From Dactylorhiza incarnata (Eukaryota; Streptophyta; Magnoliopsida; Asparagales; Orchidaceae): a stretch of DNA of 64,000 nucleotides. Made by a program: the position numbers and the translations under genes. Below the pieces are notes generated by a model, which saw nothing but the letters and a program-made list of their open reading frames with translations, made no database searches and was not told the origin of the DNA. Of the stretch, positions 1-11,564 are shown piece after piece. Each line of letters begins with the position of its first letter. The first letter of the stretch is position 1. The stretch lies in NCBI GenBank assembly GCA_033032865.1, contig JAWHQI010000001.1, forward strand, positions 124,001 to 188,000, written 5' to 3'.

Positions 1-2017
1 GGGATTACACAAGTAATTGCGCTCTCTTGGCCGTTGAACGGGAGAGGAACGCACGATTTAATTAGGTCCCTTGGATCACAATTTTTAGGGATATGACGAC
101 CATGCTCGACACATGCGGGGGCTCGCACGGGCGTGCGATGCGGCCCGCATACTACTGGGGCGCGCACATGTGTGCACGCACATCTTGCTTGGGCGTGCGC
201 AGAGGAGGATCCAGAGGGGGGCCTGAGGGACACGTGCACCCCCATTATTTTTCAAAATTGTTAGTGGATTTAGTGAATTTTGACTACTTATATGTCAAAA
301 ACGGTGCTCAGATGAGGGAGAAACGGCTCCGATAAGATGGAAGCGTTCTCACGTCACGTAACTAGTTTGTTTTGGGACAAATATTGGCTATTCGCTGACC
401 AACAACAGATACATGGATAATATTATACCAAAATTTGGGGCACTAAAGCTTTCCCCAATTTCGTAAAATAGAATCTAAGCTCAATTTGTCCTTTTGCTCA
501 GAATTATCATTGTCATTATTTCAAACATCTCTCTTGAGATTCTGCCATGTGATCCAGGCTTGTAGATTAAGACTTTTCCAATGATATCTGCTAGGAAATT
601 TCCTTTGGAATTGAAATTTGCCCATTTTAATGAGTCATAACAGTCTGCTTCATGCCCACACCATTTTAAACCTTAAGAGTAATTTTTGTTAGAAATCTCA
701 TCCTCTTCATCTTCTTCTTCAAACACTGTCAGCCCATGAACTGTAACTCTTAACATGGTATCACTTATCCATGTCTTGATAGTTTTGTCGAATGTGCTTA
801 TTTGAGGCTTGGAATAAAACTATACTAGTTCTATATGCGTGATCACGGTGGATTCAGAAAGGACATACTCCAGGCCGGCCGCTATCAACAGTCCAATAAC
901 ATAAAATATCTCTTCTTTGGCCATGTTGAATCCACCTCTGATGAGCTCGCATTTGATATTACACTAGTCTTCCCCTTTCTTTGGCGCCATTGCGAGAAAA
1001 GTAGGAGAGTTGAAGGTCGTCGATGTCTCAAGGTGCAAGCGAGAAGAGCTTTTTCTATTTGCAGACCAAAGTTGGCTAGTCACAGACCAAATTTGGCTAT
1101 TCGCAGACCAAGTTCAGCTATGTGCACCCTCAAAATTAATTTTCAACATGTGACTCACGACCCTCCTACTCACCCCGCTAGCATTTGTGTTTTGAAGGGG
1201 GGGGGGGGGGGGTGGTACACGCGATCCTCTTAAGCGACGATGGGATCGCGCGCGGGAGCGAGTGCGGACCCTGCATGCGACTCCGGGCGCCATGCATGTG
1301 ATCCGTGTGTCCGTTTGAGGGGTCAACCAGACTCATAATTGCGCAGAAAAAGTCCCACCAAAATCGTCACGGGCCAAAGGTTGCGGTGGAAAATCTACGG
1401 AACAACCATTTTGAATTTTGGGGAAGCCATCAATAATAATAAAATAGTTGGCAATTTTTTCGTGACTTTAATTTTAAAATGGCTGGAAGGACTGAATTCA
1501 CAGTGCAAAAAGAGCATAAAAAAAGTTTTGGGACATTTTTTAAAAAAGATAGGAAATTAAAGGACTGAATTGATAATTTTGACTATTTTTTAGGCGATTT
1601 ATATAAGCACACATTAATTGGATATATACGGCCATTTGCTATACGCAGCCCCTAAATCATTACCTGTACATCATTTTGATATTCGTAGCCCCAAAAAATC
1701 ACATTCACAACACTTGTTTTATCATTTGTATAGTTTATCTATTTTCCAAAGATCTTGTGTTAGTTTATCTGCTTGTTTCATTGATTCAATCGACATCACA
1801 TCACTTGTTTTATCATTTGTATCCATTTGATTGTCTCGGTCTTCATCGGCTGATGATATTTGCATCATGGAACTAACATCAGCATTATGAGAAGAAGCTA
1901 GTTCATTTTTTGATCAAATTGAATTTCAGAAGTTCTTGTCGGCGCATCTGTCCGTGCTAGTAAAGACCGATGCTTGCCCGTCTTAACGGAGCCAGAGTTT
2001 GGCGTACTTAAAGTCGA
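1..2017. other. Repeat-derived intergenic DNA, no gene recognised
   Basis: No coding region is convincing here; the open frames are short and lack recognisable domains. The stretch holds GC-rich palindromes near 121-215, a run of 16 G at 1197-1212, and several copies of a phrase like GGCTATTCGCAGACC (near 386 and 1055-1128), with a related CTATACGCAGCCCC near 1638. Similar phrases recur near 10180-10225, and a looser version (GCTATTAGCAAATC) near 25740-25830, which suggests related transposon ends. I cannot assign a family. Confidence 0.5.
121..215. repeat. Cluster of short CpG palindromes
   Basis: TCGCACG and its reverse complement flank GG at 123-138. It is followed at once by ATGCGG and CCGCAT around one C (138-150), then by GCGCGCACATGTGTGC-type and GGGCGTGCGC sequence. 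The style matches palindrome clusters in the LTR upstream regions elsewhere in the window (9964-10076 and 52433-52620), so this may be the U3 of another LTR that is incomplete here. Confidence 0.45.
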
Positions 2018-3095
2018 AGGCTGTGTTTGAAAATCCGTTTTCACACCAGTCTAGTGGGGAACATTCAAAACTGCAAACGATTTTGCATTTGGATTCTCAT
2101 TTTTAAAGTGTTGTTACGGGCACAGCAATAAAGGCTATGGACAGCCAACCGCTATGTACAACCCAAAATCGCTATGCACACACCAAAATGTTATTTCAAC
2201 AATTAAACAACAAAATCCAAAAAATTCATTACTTCACGCAATTTGTTTCTACCATCGGAACAAAGAGTAAAATCTGAAGTCCCACTCTTCCGCAGTTCCA
2301 TTACTTCACGCAATTTGTTCCATATTATCGTCTCACTAGAATAATGAGTAAAATCAAATGTTCCAAATGGAGCTGATAAGCTGTCAAGCAGAACTATTTA
2401 AGATACATTGATTTCTGAAACTAAAAGATTGAAAGACTTGAATTGAAATTGACTATCCTATCATTCTATCAATACCAAAGAAGATGACTATGTAAGAACA
2501 ACCTGAGGAAGGATTTTCAATTAGGATTTAACTACCTAAGATTGAGAATGACTATCAAGTATCATTTATCAATATAATTGAACCATAATTAAGACATCTG
2601 GTGAATGTTTGGCACAGAAATGAAATCACTATCAAGTTCAATATACATTTCAGAATTTAGAGAAACAGAGAAGCAAATACTGAAAGTGACTAATGATTAA
2701 TGAAAGTAGGGATGAAGAGAAGATATCTAGGAGCTTTACCGGACTGCAATGGATTATATCTGCTCGTGGAAGGGAACTTCGGCCATCGGGGTCGGAATAG
2801 GCCGCCAGCCAGCTCCAATGTCGCCGTAAATGGTAGGGAGGCGGCTTCGAACACCAGAAAAAGATGGGGAAGAAGGACCCGGCACCGGTCGTTGGAGAAA
2901 TCGGCAATGTGGGGTCAATTTCAGTCGGTCGACAGTGAGGAAGGAAGCGCTAAGTCGAACAATAGAAAAACGTAGAGGCTCGATGAAGAAAATCGGACTA
3001 TCGGTTTTTTACTAGTTTATTGGTGTGTCCATGTCCATTTCTGATGTGCCCGTAACACCACTCATTTTAAAACCCCACTTTCAAACGGCCATTAC
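2018..3095. mobile_element. Putative non-autonomous DNA transposon
   Basis: GTTACGGGCACA at 2113-2124 is matched by its exact reverse complement at 3045-3056. The flanks outside these also pair loosely: GGCTGTGTTTGAAAATCC near 2019, and the reverse complement of CCCACTTTCAAACGGCC near 3074-3092. About 1 kb lies between the ends with no transposase. On the minus strand near 2650-2907 there is a short GC-rich open stretch that looks like a leftover first exon but has no recognisable domain. Superfamily is uncertain (hAT, PIF/Harbinger and Mutator are all possible), and no clear target duplication was found. Confidence 0.4.
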
Positions 3096-3424
3096 CTCCT
3101 TTTTGGACCGGCTCCCCACCCCTCTAGCGCCCTTTCCAAAACAATCGTTTTTTTTCTTGTTGCATTTAATATTGTCATATTATAAAAAACATAAATAGAT
3201 AGAAATATATTAATAGCATTTAATATTTTGGTTGCAAGCGTGAACAATGGGCTCTTATTTTTTGTTGTGTATTAAATAAAAAGTAAACAAGTCGATGTCG
3301 TTCCCAAGCCCGGATGAAAAATGGAGAGGGTTGTGTTAGGTAGACGGTCAACGTAAAATTTAGTCATCCTTATGAATATGGATCTTTTAAGAAAACGTGT
3401 TAAAGCTAGTTGTTCTCCATAAGG

Positions 3425-3600
3425 AACGCGTTGTATGGTCTGGATGCGACATCTTGGCAAGAACCGCAACATCTCCAGAACTTGTGTGTAGTGCTAAATA
3501 GGCAAGAGTCTTCGTCGTATAGTCCGAATGCGACGTCTTGGCAAGGACCGCTGCACCTCCATGAGGACTTGTGTGTAATGTTAAATATGCAAGAGCCCTC
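3425..3600 (+). repeat. Two-copy tandem duplication, about 84 bp
   Basis: The phrase ATGCGACATCTTGGCAAG near 3444 recurs with small changes at 3528. The following text (CTTGTGTGTAGTGCTAAATA, then CTTGTGTGTAATGTTAAATA) repeats with the same offset. It lies just upstream of the LINE endonuclease remnant and may belong to that element's 5' region. Confidence 0.55.
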
Positions 3601-3844
3601 ACATATTAGGAGTCCTAGAAAAGTTGATCGTAAGATTTTTGATCGACTTAGGTTTGAAAATTGGAATATAGGTACGCTAACGGTAAAAACGATAGAAGTA
3701 ATGGATACAATGATTAGAAAAAAAGATAAATATTTTATGTTTACAAGAGACTAAATGGGTGTGTAAGAAAACTAAATTTCTAGATAATTCAGGTTTAAAT
3801 TATGATGCACAGGAAAAAATAAAACAAACAATGGAGTAGGTATT
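3600..3844 (+). pseudogene. LINE remnant, 5' part (endonuclease N-terminus)
   Basis: Translation near 3655-3840 gives a WNIGTLT-type start, then a stretch reading roughly 'DTMIRKKDKYFMF', then, after a frameshift, 'ETKWVCKKTKFLDNSG'. This resembles the beginning of the AP-like endonuclease of plant L1-type retrotransposons, which nicks target DNA to prime reverse transcription. The sequence is frameshifted and stops abruptly at a TGTTGG that begins an inserted solo LTR. The second half of the LINE resumes at about 4969. It is a long-dead copy; the match is from visual recognition of the motif. Confidence 0.6.
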
Positions 3845-4963
3845 TGTTGGTTTTTTTATAGACAACACATCACATGCGCGCAGCGGAATAAAGGAAACAA
3901 GAACAACCTGAAACAGTTACAGGACCTTGCGATTTCATTCAAGAAATAAAAGAGCAATACATTGCAATATACCTGAGAGGGATTGAGTCAACACTCAATC
4001 AAGATGCTCCAAAATCAGATCCAGAAACTGGTGGCTAAGTTCAAAGCACAGAAAGTAGATCTGCGCCTCTATAGTAGTCCACACGAGCGAAGGAGAACCC
4101 CAAGCCTCTTGTCGAACAAGATTTGGGTCGGAGAAGGAGTGCCCTCAAACTCTCCCACAGATTGCTAGATCCGCGCAAGGGAGAGACGACGACGACAGGG
4201 ATAAACGGACGGGTCTCGCGGAGATCTTGCGGAACGCTTCCGTATGAATCTCCCAAAAGGATAATCTCCCAAGGAAAACCTAATCGCTTCCTTATTTAGA
4301 CCCATGGCATAAAATAGGATATCCGCAGACCCAGTCATTAATAGGAGTATTCGATGTGTATCGTCATGATCACTGAATATCGTCGAGACGATCTCGATGA
4401 TATCGTCGTGATGACCTGTATCGTCTTGACAGTCAAGACGACATAGTCTTGATGATTTATATCGTCGAGACGATCTCGACGATATCGTCATGATGACCTA
4501 TATCGTCTTGACAGTCAAGACGATATAGTCTTGATGACATATATCGTCGAAATGATCTTGACGATATCATCATGATACCTAAAATATCGTCTTGACAGTC
4601 GAGACGATATTCCTTAACACTCAACGATACATCATAGGTGATAGTCGGTCATATCGCCGTGATCATTCGACGATATTCACAATATCGTTTCGACGATCTC
4701 GACGACATATGCAATGTTGTCTTAAACACATGCCAACATGCTCCATGCAATATTAATAATATCTATGGAATATTTAGTCGACTCGACCTAACTCCAATGA
4801 GTCATAGGATTGGTCATTCACTCATATCCAATATGAGTAAGGCCAACACAATCCTTCCTCCAACTTCTCCAAACACTCTTATGTGCGACCTTATAGACTT
4901 ATATTGCTTTGGCAGTGAGACTAACTACTTGATTGCTTTGAGATCACCTTGGAAATACCAACA
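3845..4963 (-). mobile_element. Solo LTR inserted in the LINE
   Basis: The 1,119-bp segment begins TGTTGG and ends CCAACA, the inverted ends typical of a copia LTR, and it interrupts the LINE exactly between endonuclease and RT fragments. The 5-bp flanks are GTATT and ACATT, so the target duplication is imperfect. Minus orientation is inferred because on that strand the ATCGTC palindrome array (4350-4720) comes first and a TATA-like CTAAATAAGG follows near 4300, the order expected for U3. No internal coding region or primer-binding site is present. Confidence 0.55.
4350..4720. repeat. ATCGTC/GACGAT palindrome array
   Basis: About a dozen overlapping inverted repeats occur within 370 bp. Examples are ATCGTC-GA-GACGAT, and TATCGTCTTGAC whose reverse complement follows around a single central base, with this pair repeated at about 4420, 4500 and 4590. 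The arms always include CG. The array occupies the inferred U3 of the solo LTR. Confidence 0.7.
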
Positions 4964-4968
4964 ACATT

Positions 4969-6600
4969 GAACAAGATAAAGTGAGGGCAAAGAGGGTCAA
5001 CTACAAAACATTATATGTTTGTAGTAATGATGAAAACTTAACAAAGTATAAAGTCGTTAAGAAAGAAGCTAAAAATGCAGTAAGTAAAACAAGAAATCAA
5101 GTTTATGAAGAGTTTTACAAACAACTAGATACCAAAGATGGAGAGCGTGATATATATAGAATTGCTCGAGCTAGAGAGAGGAAGACAAGAGATTTAAGCC
5201 AAGTTAAATGCATAAAAGTTGAAGCAAATACAGTTTTGACGGATGATGTTGCTATTAAAGAGCGATGAAAAAGATAATTTATCAACTATACAATGAAGAA
5301 AAAGACAATTAACTGAATTTGGAAGAATTAAGTAAATCGGAGGAGTATAGAAACATAACTTTTTATCGTAAAATTCAAGCATTAGAGATAAATGACGCTC
5401 TGAAAAAGATAAAAAATAGAAAAGGCGGTTGGGTCAGACGATATACTTATTGAAGTATGGAAATGCTTAGGGATAGAAAGAATTCTATGGCTTACATGTT
5501 TCTTTAATAAGATACTGAAGACAAAGAGGATGTCGGACCAATGGAGAGAAAGCTTTTTGGTATCTTTGTATAAGAACAAAAGAGATATACAAAATTGTGT
5601 CAATTACATGTGAATTAAATTAATAATTCATACTATGAAACTATGAGAATGAATAATAGAGAGAAGAGTAAGACAAGAGACTAGCATCTCAGAGAATTAA
5701 TTTGGATTCATGCTAGGGAGGTCAACCATGGAAGCTATACATCTCTTTAGGAGACTCATTGACAACTATCGAGAAAGACAAAAAGATTTGCATATGTTGT
5801 TTATCGATCTATGCGAAAGCTTACAAGACACGCGAGTGTGTAAATGTGAAACTTGAATCTTGGTGAGACACTTTAGAAAAGAAAGGTTTAGGTTGAGCAG
5901 GACAAAGACAGAGTATATATAGCTTAAATTTAGTTGAGCAAGAAAGTCGGATGACTCCGTCATTAAATTAAGTGACCAAGATATTTCTCGCAGTGTGTGT
6001 TTTAAATATCTGAGATCGACAATTCAAAAAGATGGAGGTGTAGATAAAGATGTGATACAATCCAAGCATGTTGGTTCAAGTGGAGAGGCACATCTGGGAT
6101 CTTATGTGATCGTAAAGTGCCATTAAAATTTAAGGGCAAGTTTTACAATACCGCAATTAGGCCAGCAATGCTCTATGATTCTGAGTGTTGGGTAGTGAAT
6201 GTTGCACATGAGCAAAAAATGGGAGTTGCGGAGATGAAAATGCTTAGGTGGATGTGTGGTCACACAAGACTGGATAAAATTAGGAATGAATGTATCAGGG
6301 ATAAGACATGAATGACGCCAATTGTAGAGAAGATGCGAGAAGCTCATTTAAGATGTTCAAACATGTACATATGAGACCATTAGAGGCACCTGTTAGGTGT
6401 TGTGAGAGTTTAGTCACTAGACATGTTAAACGGGGGAGGGGTAGACCAAAAAAGATTTGGAATGAAACAATAAGGAAAAACATTATGCACTCAGGCATTA
6501 GTGAGACTATGATTAAGATAGGGCACAATGGCGATAAAGGATCCATATAGCCAACCACACTATGGTGGGATAAAGGCTTGAGTGTTGCAGTGTTGTTGTA
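4969..6600 (+). pseudogene. LINE remnant, 3' part (RT and C-terminal region)
   Basis: Broken reading frames keep recognisable L1-type RT sequence: a KEAKNAVSKTRNQVYEEFY-type stretch at 5065-5125, the RT region around 'MSDQWRESFLVSLYKNKRD' at 5530-5590, 'RSTMEAIHLFRRLID' at 5720-5765 and 'KDLHMLFIDL' at 5780-5810. It then jumps to 'FRLSRTKTEY' near 5890, so the segment with the catalytic aspartates is deleted. The C-terminal part follows at 6117-6311 (AIRPAMLYDSECWVV, then MKMLRWMCGHTRLDKIRNE) and 6420-6480 (KRGRGRPKKIW). Several stops and frameshifts make it non-functional. The end near 6590 is inferred from loss of similarity. Confidence 0.75.
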
Positions 6601-7145
6601 GTTATTAAATAAAAAGTCTAAATAAAAATATTGTAGGAAAAAATGTATTGCTGCCATAAAATATAATTACTACTTATTTATATTTTTTGGCTTTTATTTT
6701 GTGTGGTCATAAAAGTTATGTTTATTTGTATAATATTTTTGTGATTTTTATTTTCTTAAATTGTTTATAATTTTAATGTTAATTTAAATTTAAAAAGCGT
6801 GTTTTTCCAAAAAATTATTCATGTTTCTCAGTTTTGAACCCGCCTACAAATGAGGTTACCTAAACACTTTCTCAGTTTTGAAAATATATTTCTCAATTTT
6901 AAACTGCTCTCTTTTAAAACGACAACGAAGTCCCAAAAAGAGCTGAAATCTTTTTTGTTTTCGTTGTTTCAGATTTTAACACTCGAGAGAATTCTCCGGT
7001 ATTGTTTTTTCCTAACAGAAGAGGGGTATGTAATGCTAAGTTGTGGTGCTCAAAGATTTTATGGAAGCTTTTCTTGCCCGATTTTTTGTGAAGTTCTGAA
7101 CGTCTCGAGCTAGGACAGTTCTTTAAAAGTTGCAGATCCCTGCGG
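6601..7145. other. AT-rich intergenic stretch, no gene
   Basis: AT-rich sequence between the LINE tail and the 25-bp minisatellite. Only short open frames without recognisable motifs are seen. Confidence 0.5.
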
Positions 7146-7500
7146 TGAGGTCGGCGGAATGGCGATCCGGCGAGGTCAGCATAATGGCAAGCCAGTGAGG
7201 TCGGCGGAATGGCGAGCTGGTGAGGACGACGGAATGGCGAGCCGGCGTGGTCGGCGGAATGGCGAGCCGGCGAGGTCGGCGGAATGGCGAGCCGGCGAGG
7301 TCGGCGGAATGGCGAGCCGGCGAGGTCGGCGGAATGGCGAGCCGGCGAGGTCGGCGGAATGGCGAGCCGGCGAGGTCGGCGGAATGGCGAGCCGGCGAGG
7401 TCGGCGGAATGGCGAGCCGGCGAGGTCGGCGGAATGGCGAGCCGGCGAGGTCGGCGGAATGGCGAGCCGACGAGGTCGGCGGAATATCGAGTCGGCGAGG
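7146..7500. repeat. 25-bp GC-rich minisatellite, about 14 copies
   Basis: The unit reads GAGGTCGGCGGAATGGCGAG plus CCGGC and repeats head to tail. The central copies are nearly identical and the copies at both edges are diverged. Since 25 is not a multiple of 3, all three frames cycle through the same 25-residue peptide, which makes long open frames on both strands (up to about 200 codons) with no biological support. It lies just outside the 5' LTR of the gypsy element that begins at 7625. Confidence 0.85.
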
Positions 7501-7624
7501 TCGCGGGCTCAGGCGAGGAGGCGGGCTCAGGCAAGGCGAGCGAATAGTCAAATTAAGTGTGCGTATATCAATAAAAAATTATTCGTGTGTGTAACAGACC
7601 AAAGATCACCATGCGGGATACAAT

Positions 7625-8182
7625 TGTATAACCCGTATTCCGTCGAGACCAATCATGCATGATGAAAGTAACGATGATAGGTGAAACTGATCGCTCATAG
7701 GTGTCCGAACCAACCAAGGAAAAATAGGTTTGGGGGAAGGGAAAAAAGGTGCGGCGAGGCAAGTGGGGGGAGCACCCACTCGCCCTCCCTCCCTTTGGGC
7801 GAGTGGGAGGAGCCCTCCCACTCGCCCTCCCTCCCTTTGGGCGAGTGGGAGGAGCCCCTCCACTCGCCCGGCCTCTTTGGGCGAGTGGGAGGAGCCCCTC
7901 CACTCGCCCGGCCCCTTTGGGCGAGTGGGAGGAGCCCTCCCACTCGCCCGGCCTCTTTGGGAGAGTGGGAGGAGCCCCCCCCCCCCCCCCCCCCCCCCCC
8001 ACCACTCGCCCGGCCCCTTTGGGCGTGTGGGAGGAGCCCTCCCACTCGCTCGGCCTCTTTGGGCGAGCAGGGGGAGCATCCACACTCGCCCAAAGGCAAG
8101 GGGGTGGGTGGATTTCGATCCTGTCCACTCGCCCAGGCAGGATGACTTCGGGTCGTTGGGGCAAAGGGGCCTCGGTTCGTCC
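7625..8182 (+). repeat. 5' LTR, first part, with GGGCGAGTGGGAGG hairpin units
   Basis: After the LTR start comes a run of units of roughly 40 bp. Each is a self-complementary arm pair: GGGCGAGTGGGAGG followed by a few bases and CTCCCACTCGCCC, joined by CGGCCTCTTT-type spacers (7795-8095). A run of about 25 C at 7976-8001 replaces part of one unit. The first ~170 bp (7625-7795) is nearly identical to 13691-13850. The LTR continues after the solo LTR at 10140. Confidence 0.7.
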
Positions 8183-10134
8183 TGTAACACCTCCCCTGTA
8201 ATGACCATATAATATGAGTCCGGCCGGGACCCCACAGCATATAACCGCCACAGCTTTGGTATTAAAAGATGATATTAACTACCCAATCTCAAAACTCAGA
8301 TAACACAGCGGAAACAAACCAAAATCACAGATATTGTCCACAGTACAAAGGAGTCCAACTGGCCTTAAGGCCTTACAAAACCAACGTCCAAATCATCAAA
8401 CATTCAATACTAATAAGACATCCCAACAAAAGGGGAAAGATAGTTTTTCCTAAACTACCTCGGCATGCAAGCCGGATATAACAAAGTACGAAGAAAGTAA
8501 TGCAGAAAAACAACTAAGCACTTCATAAGGCTTTAGGCCTTTTTGGCTGGCGCGCTGGGTCCAGCCTGCGACTCTTGCCCTGCATCCAAATCACAAAGAG
8601 CGGTAAACGAGGGTCAGCTATGGCTGACCACAAACGGTGTAACAACATCCCTCCTCCCGGCCGTCCTAGCGGACCCCGGGGAACTACTTCACCCTGCAAG
8701 TCAGCACTTCGTATGCAAATGTACATAAAGAAAAGCAACATAAATACAGGCATGGGTGTCACAAACATCATCCACGTTTCTATGTTGAGCAGGTAATAAA
8801 AGGGGCCTAACAATGCAAAATGAATGCAAACCCGGGTTTCACCCAAGGCACCCTAAAGCGTATGAATCTAACACATCATCATACATCACCAACACAAGGG
8901 TACTCATTATTTCCCCACAAGGGCATCGTAGCCCCAAAGCCAAGAGCTCTTGTTGAGACCCACCTCGCCTGGCTCACCACGCCATCGGGCTTGTCTAACA
9001 GGTCACATGCTCGGGCCGCCAACAACACACAAAGACCGATACTAAGAATTCTGGCTTAAACAAAATGTCCCAAGGCCCCGGACTTACACTCGGGACAACG
9101 TCCACCGATTGCCTCGCCTGGCGACCGTCACCGGACTCATCCGTAGCACAGACATTCTCGTCAGTCAACACCGAAGGGACTAATCTTGCCGGGACACTCT
9201 CCACACGTGAATCTCAGTCTTCACGGGATAGCCAGCCGACCACAAAGACCAATCGCGCCTTCGCACAACCCTAGGCATCACAAGCCCCATAATCCGCACA
9301 TTATTTCCCCGCCCAAAACTCAACAGTCGTTACCACACGAAGCTACAAGGGCATCACAACGACGAGTTCGCCGTAATCGGATTTCTAACAAAACCCCTAA
9401 TATGCGCGTCATTCAACATCACCGAATCGGACCAACGGTCGCAAATCCGGCTTCACCCACAATGCCTAATCCGCTAACGGAGCGGATCTCTAGTGCAAAT
9501 CATGTCGGGGACGGACTCAATCAACCCGATGGTTCCTTTTGAACCGAGGCGACCCGGATCCCTCTCACTCGACCGATCTGGTGCCAAAAATGCAGAAAAT
9601 AAGGGATGACATGCACGCATCCTAAAGACCGGGAGGAGAAATGTCGTTACCTTTTGAGATCTCATCCTAGCCATGAGAAGCTTGCAAACAAATGGTGGAG
9701 AAGAAGCGCCTCGATGCCCTCTACGCGCTGCCGGTCTCGGATCGGCGAACGGAGCTCCGAAGCTCCAACAATGGCGGATTCACTTCTTCTTCCTCCTTGC
9801 CCCCTTCTCCTTTCTCCAACCTAAGAGAGAGAAAGGACTTGAAAGAATGAGGGAATAACCCCTCATCCACGCCCTAAGTCCCCCCAGCGAATTATTTGGG
9901 TCGTCCAATCCAGATCTAATTCGATCGGACGCCCAAAAATCGCTGTTTACGGATCTGTTACCGAACGCACGACCGTGCGTTAGAACGCACGACTAACGAC
10001 AGAGACACCATTTTGCCCGTCGGAGAGCACGCACGGTTGGATCGATCGTGCGCTAAGAAAACGCACGATCGTGCGTCAAGAAAAATTCGCCTTCTCGACG
10101 TTAACTCTCCGCTCCGCAAAACCGGGGTGTTACA
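8183..10134 (-). mobile_element. Solo LTR (TGTAACACC type) with CGTCC target duplication
   Basis: It begins TGTAACACC at 8183 and ends GGTGTTACA at 10134, and is flanked on both sides by CGTCC (8178-8182 and 10135-10139). This is a clean insertion followed by LTR-LTR recombination. At 1,952 bp with these ends it fits a Ty3/gypsy LTR. Minus orientation is inferred: on that strand the palindromes at 9964-10076 lie near the LTR start, as in the other LTRs. It split the 5' LTR of the gag-only gypsy element and is therefore the younger of the two. Confidence 0.85.
9964..10076. repeat. CGCACG palindromes in the solo LTR
   Basis: AACGCACG and CGTGCGTT flank AC at 9964-9981. A perfect 16-bp palindrome ACGCACGATCGTGCGT lies at 10061-10076, with partial copies between them. 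The position is 60-170 bp inside the LTR end that would be its 5' end in minus orientation. Confidence 0.7.
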
Positions 10135-10249
10135 CGTCCGTCCAGAGCAAAGTCAAGTTCAAATTGGGGTGCAGGTAGTATTTTCAAATAGCGAAACTTG
10201 GCTATTTTGCAGACCTTTCATGTTATACGCAGCCCATTTTCAGGAAATC

Positions 10250-10257
10250 TATAAATA
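10250..10257 (+). promoter_or_regulatory. TATA box of the gypsy 5' LTR
   Basis: TATAAATA lies about 430 bp upstream of the gag start codon, after the hairpin-repeat part of the LTR (once the nested solo LTR is removed). This is a plausible U3 core promoter that sets the R region start shortly downstream. Confidence 0.6.
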
Positions 10258-10678
10258 GACCCTTATGGGCACCTTGGGAAGGGTTGGCATCTCTCTACCC
10301 CACCCCCTTAGTGTGTTGTCGGTTAGCAGGTGTCCCTGCCTTCTGCTCGCCAAGTCCCTTAGGCAAGCGGTCAGGTATTCGCTAGTGTTCTCCGAGGTGC
10401 CCAGGCCCGACATTGGCTTGGGAGGGGAAGATCTTCGGATCTTTCGGGTTAGTGGCGGGACCTCCTCGTTGCAGCTCGCGGGGTCTATTTTCATCTAAGT
10501 CCACAAGTAGATAGGTTCCTAGGCTCCAAGTGACCGGTCGTAGGAATTCACCCGATAGGAGTAAGGGCAAGCTGCCTACCCTGATTTCGAACTGTTCGAA
10601 TCCCAGTTTTTGGGTTTCAGCATTCTGGTGCGGGGAGCGTGGAACGCAGTTTGTTCGGAAAAATCTTGAGTAAGTCCA

Positions 10679-11431
10679 ATGGCTGGAAGTGAAGTGCTAG
10701 AGAACTCACCCCCTCCCGGCGAGTACATGAAGGAGAGTGACTTCGAAGAGTTTAGGAAGTCGATCCTGGAGCTCTTGCGGGTTGCACTTCCCCCTCATGG
10801 CGAGTGCTCAACACCACCAGCACGGGTGCTCGCCTCGCCGACTCTGATGGAGACAGAGCAAGCATGTCGACAAGGGAAGGAGTCAGCCTTGGAGGAAGGC
10901 TTAAGCCTCCGAGCGCGAGTGCTCTTCAACAACTCGCCAGGGACCAGCCACCCCGGTGAGGAGGTAGGGAGAATGCCTCCGACTCGCCAGGGATGATGGG
11001 GGAGTCCCTTCTGCGAGCCGATTACCTCAGCTCTCGTTCCAGATGGGTTTAGTAAACCTGTCATGTCTTACTACACCGGCAAGGATAGCCCTCTCCAGCA
11101 TCTCCAGTGGTTTGAAGACATGGTCTCGAACAAACAGATGATGGACGCCTCCAAGTGCAAGCTCTTCGCCATCACTTTCAAGGGAGAGGCAAGAGACTGG
11201 TTCCACCATCTCCCATCAGGTACTATCTACAGCTTCGAGGACCTGTGTCGGAGCTTTTTGCTGAAGTTCTCCACCTCGAAAAAGAGGAGGAAGGAAGCGG
11301 AGGCCTTGTTCGTGATTCAACAGAAGCAGGGGGAGACACTGGGGAGCTACGTGGATCGGTTTCAAGAAGAAGTTCTCCGCCTCCAAATTGACCAGAGAAA
11401 GAGGAGGGACCAGGAGAAAGAGAAGGAATAA
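10679..11431 (+). pseudogene. Ty3/gypsy gag with one in-frame stop
   Basis: One continuous frame runs from an ATG at 10679 to a stop at 11429-11431 (about 250 codons), interrupted only by TGA at 10994-10996. The second half is a clear retrotransposon gag capsid domain: YYTGKDSPLQHLQWFED, then CKLFAITFKGEARDWFHHLP, then FSTSKKRRKEAEAL and ETLGSYVDRFQEE at about residues 130-235. The protein would form virus-like particles around element RNA. No zinc knuckle follows; the C-terminus ends in a Lys/Glu-rich tail, unlike full-length gag-pol. The stop makes this copy defective unless read through. Confidence 0.8.
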
Positions 11432-11564
11432 GAAGGCAGATGAAGTGGAGGAGGAGATGAAAGAGATGGACGAGATGCATGTGGCCGAGTGGGCGCAAGA
11501 AAGTGCATTGTAATATATATGTAACCTATCCATGATGAATGAAAAATGCTTAGAGTTAGCAACA

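Noticed and set aside
6914..7662. Arg/Pro/Ser-rich open frames on both strands over the 25-bp minisatellite
   Set aside because: Low-complexity peptides from a tandem repeat; all frames cycle through the same sequence and no conserved flanking domain exists.
7568..8251. Overlapping open frames of about 150-230 codons in the hairpin LTR repeats
   Set aside because: GC-rich repeats open in nearly all frames on both strands and also span a homopolymer. They lie inside an LTR.
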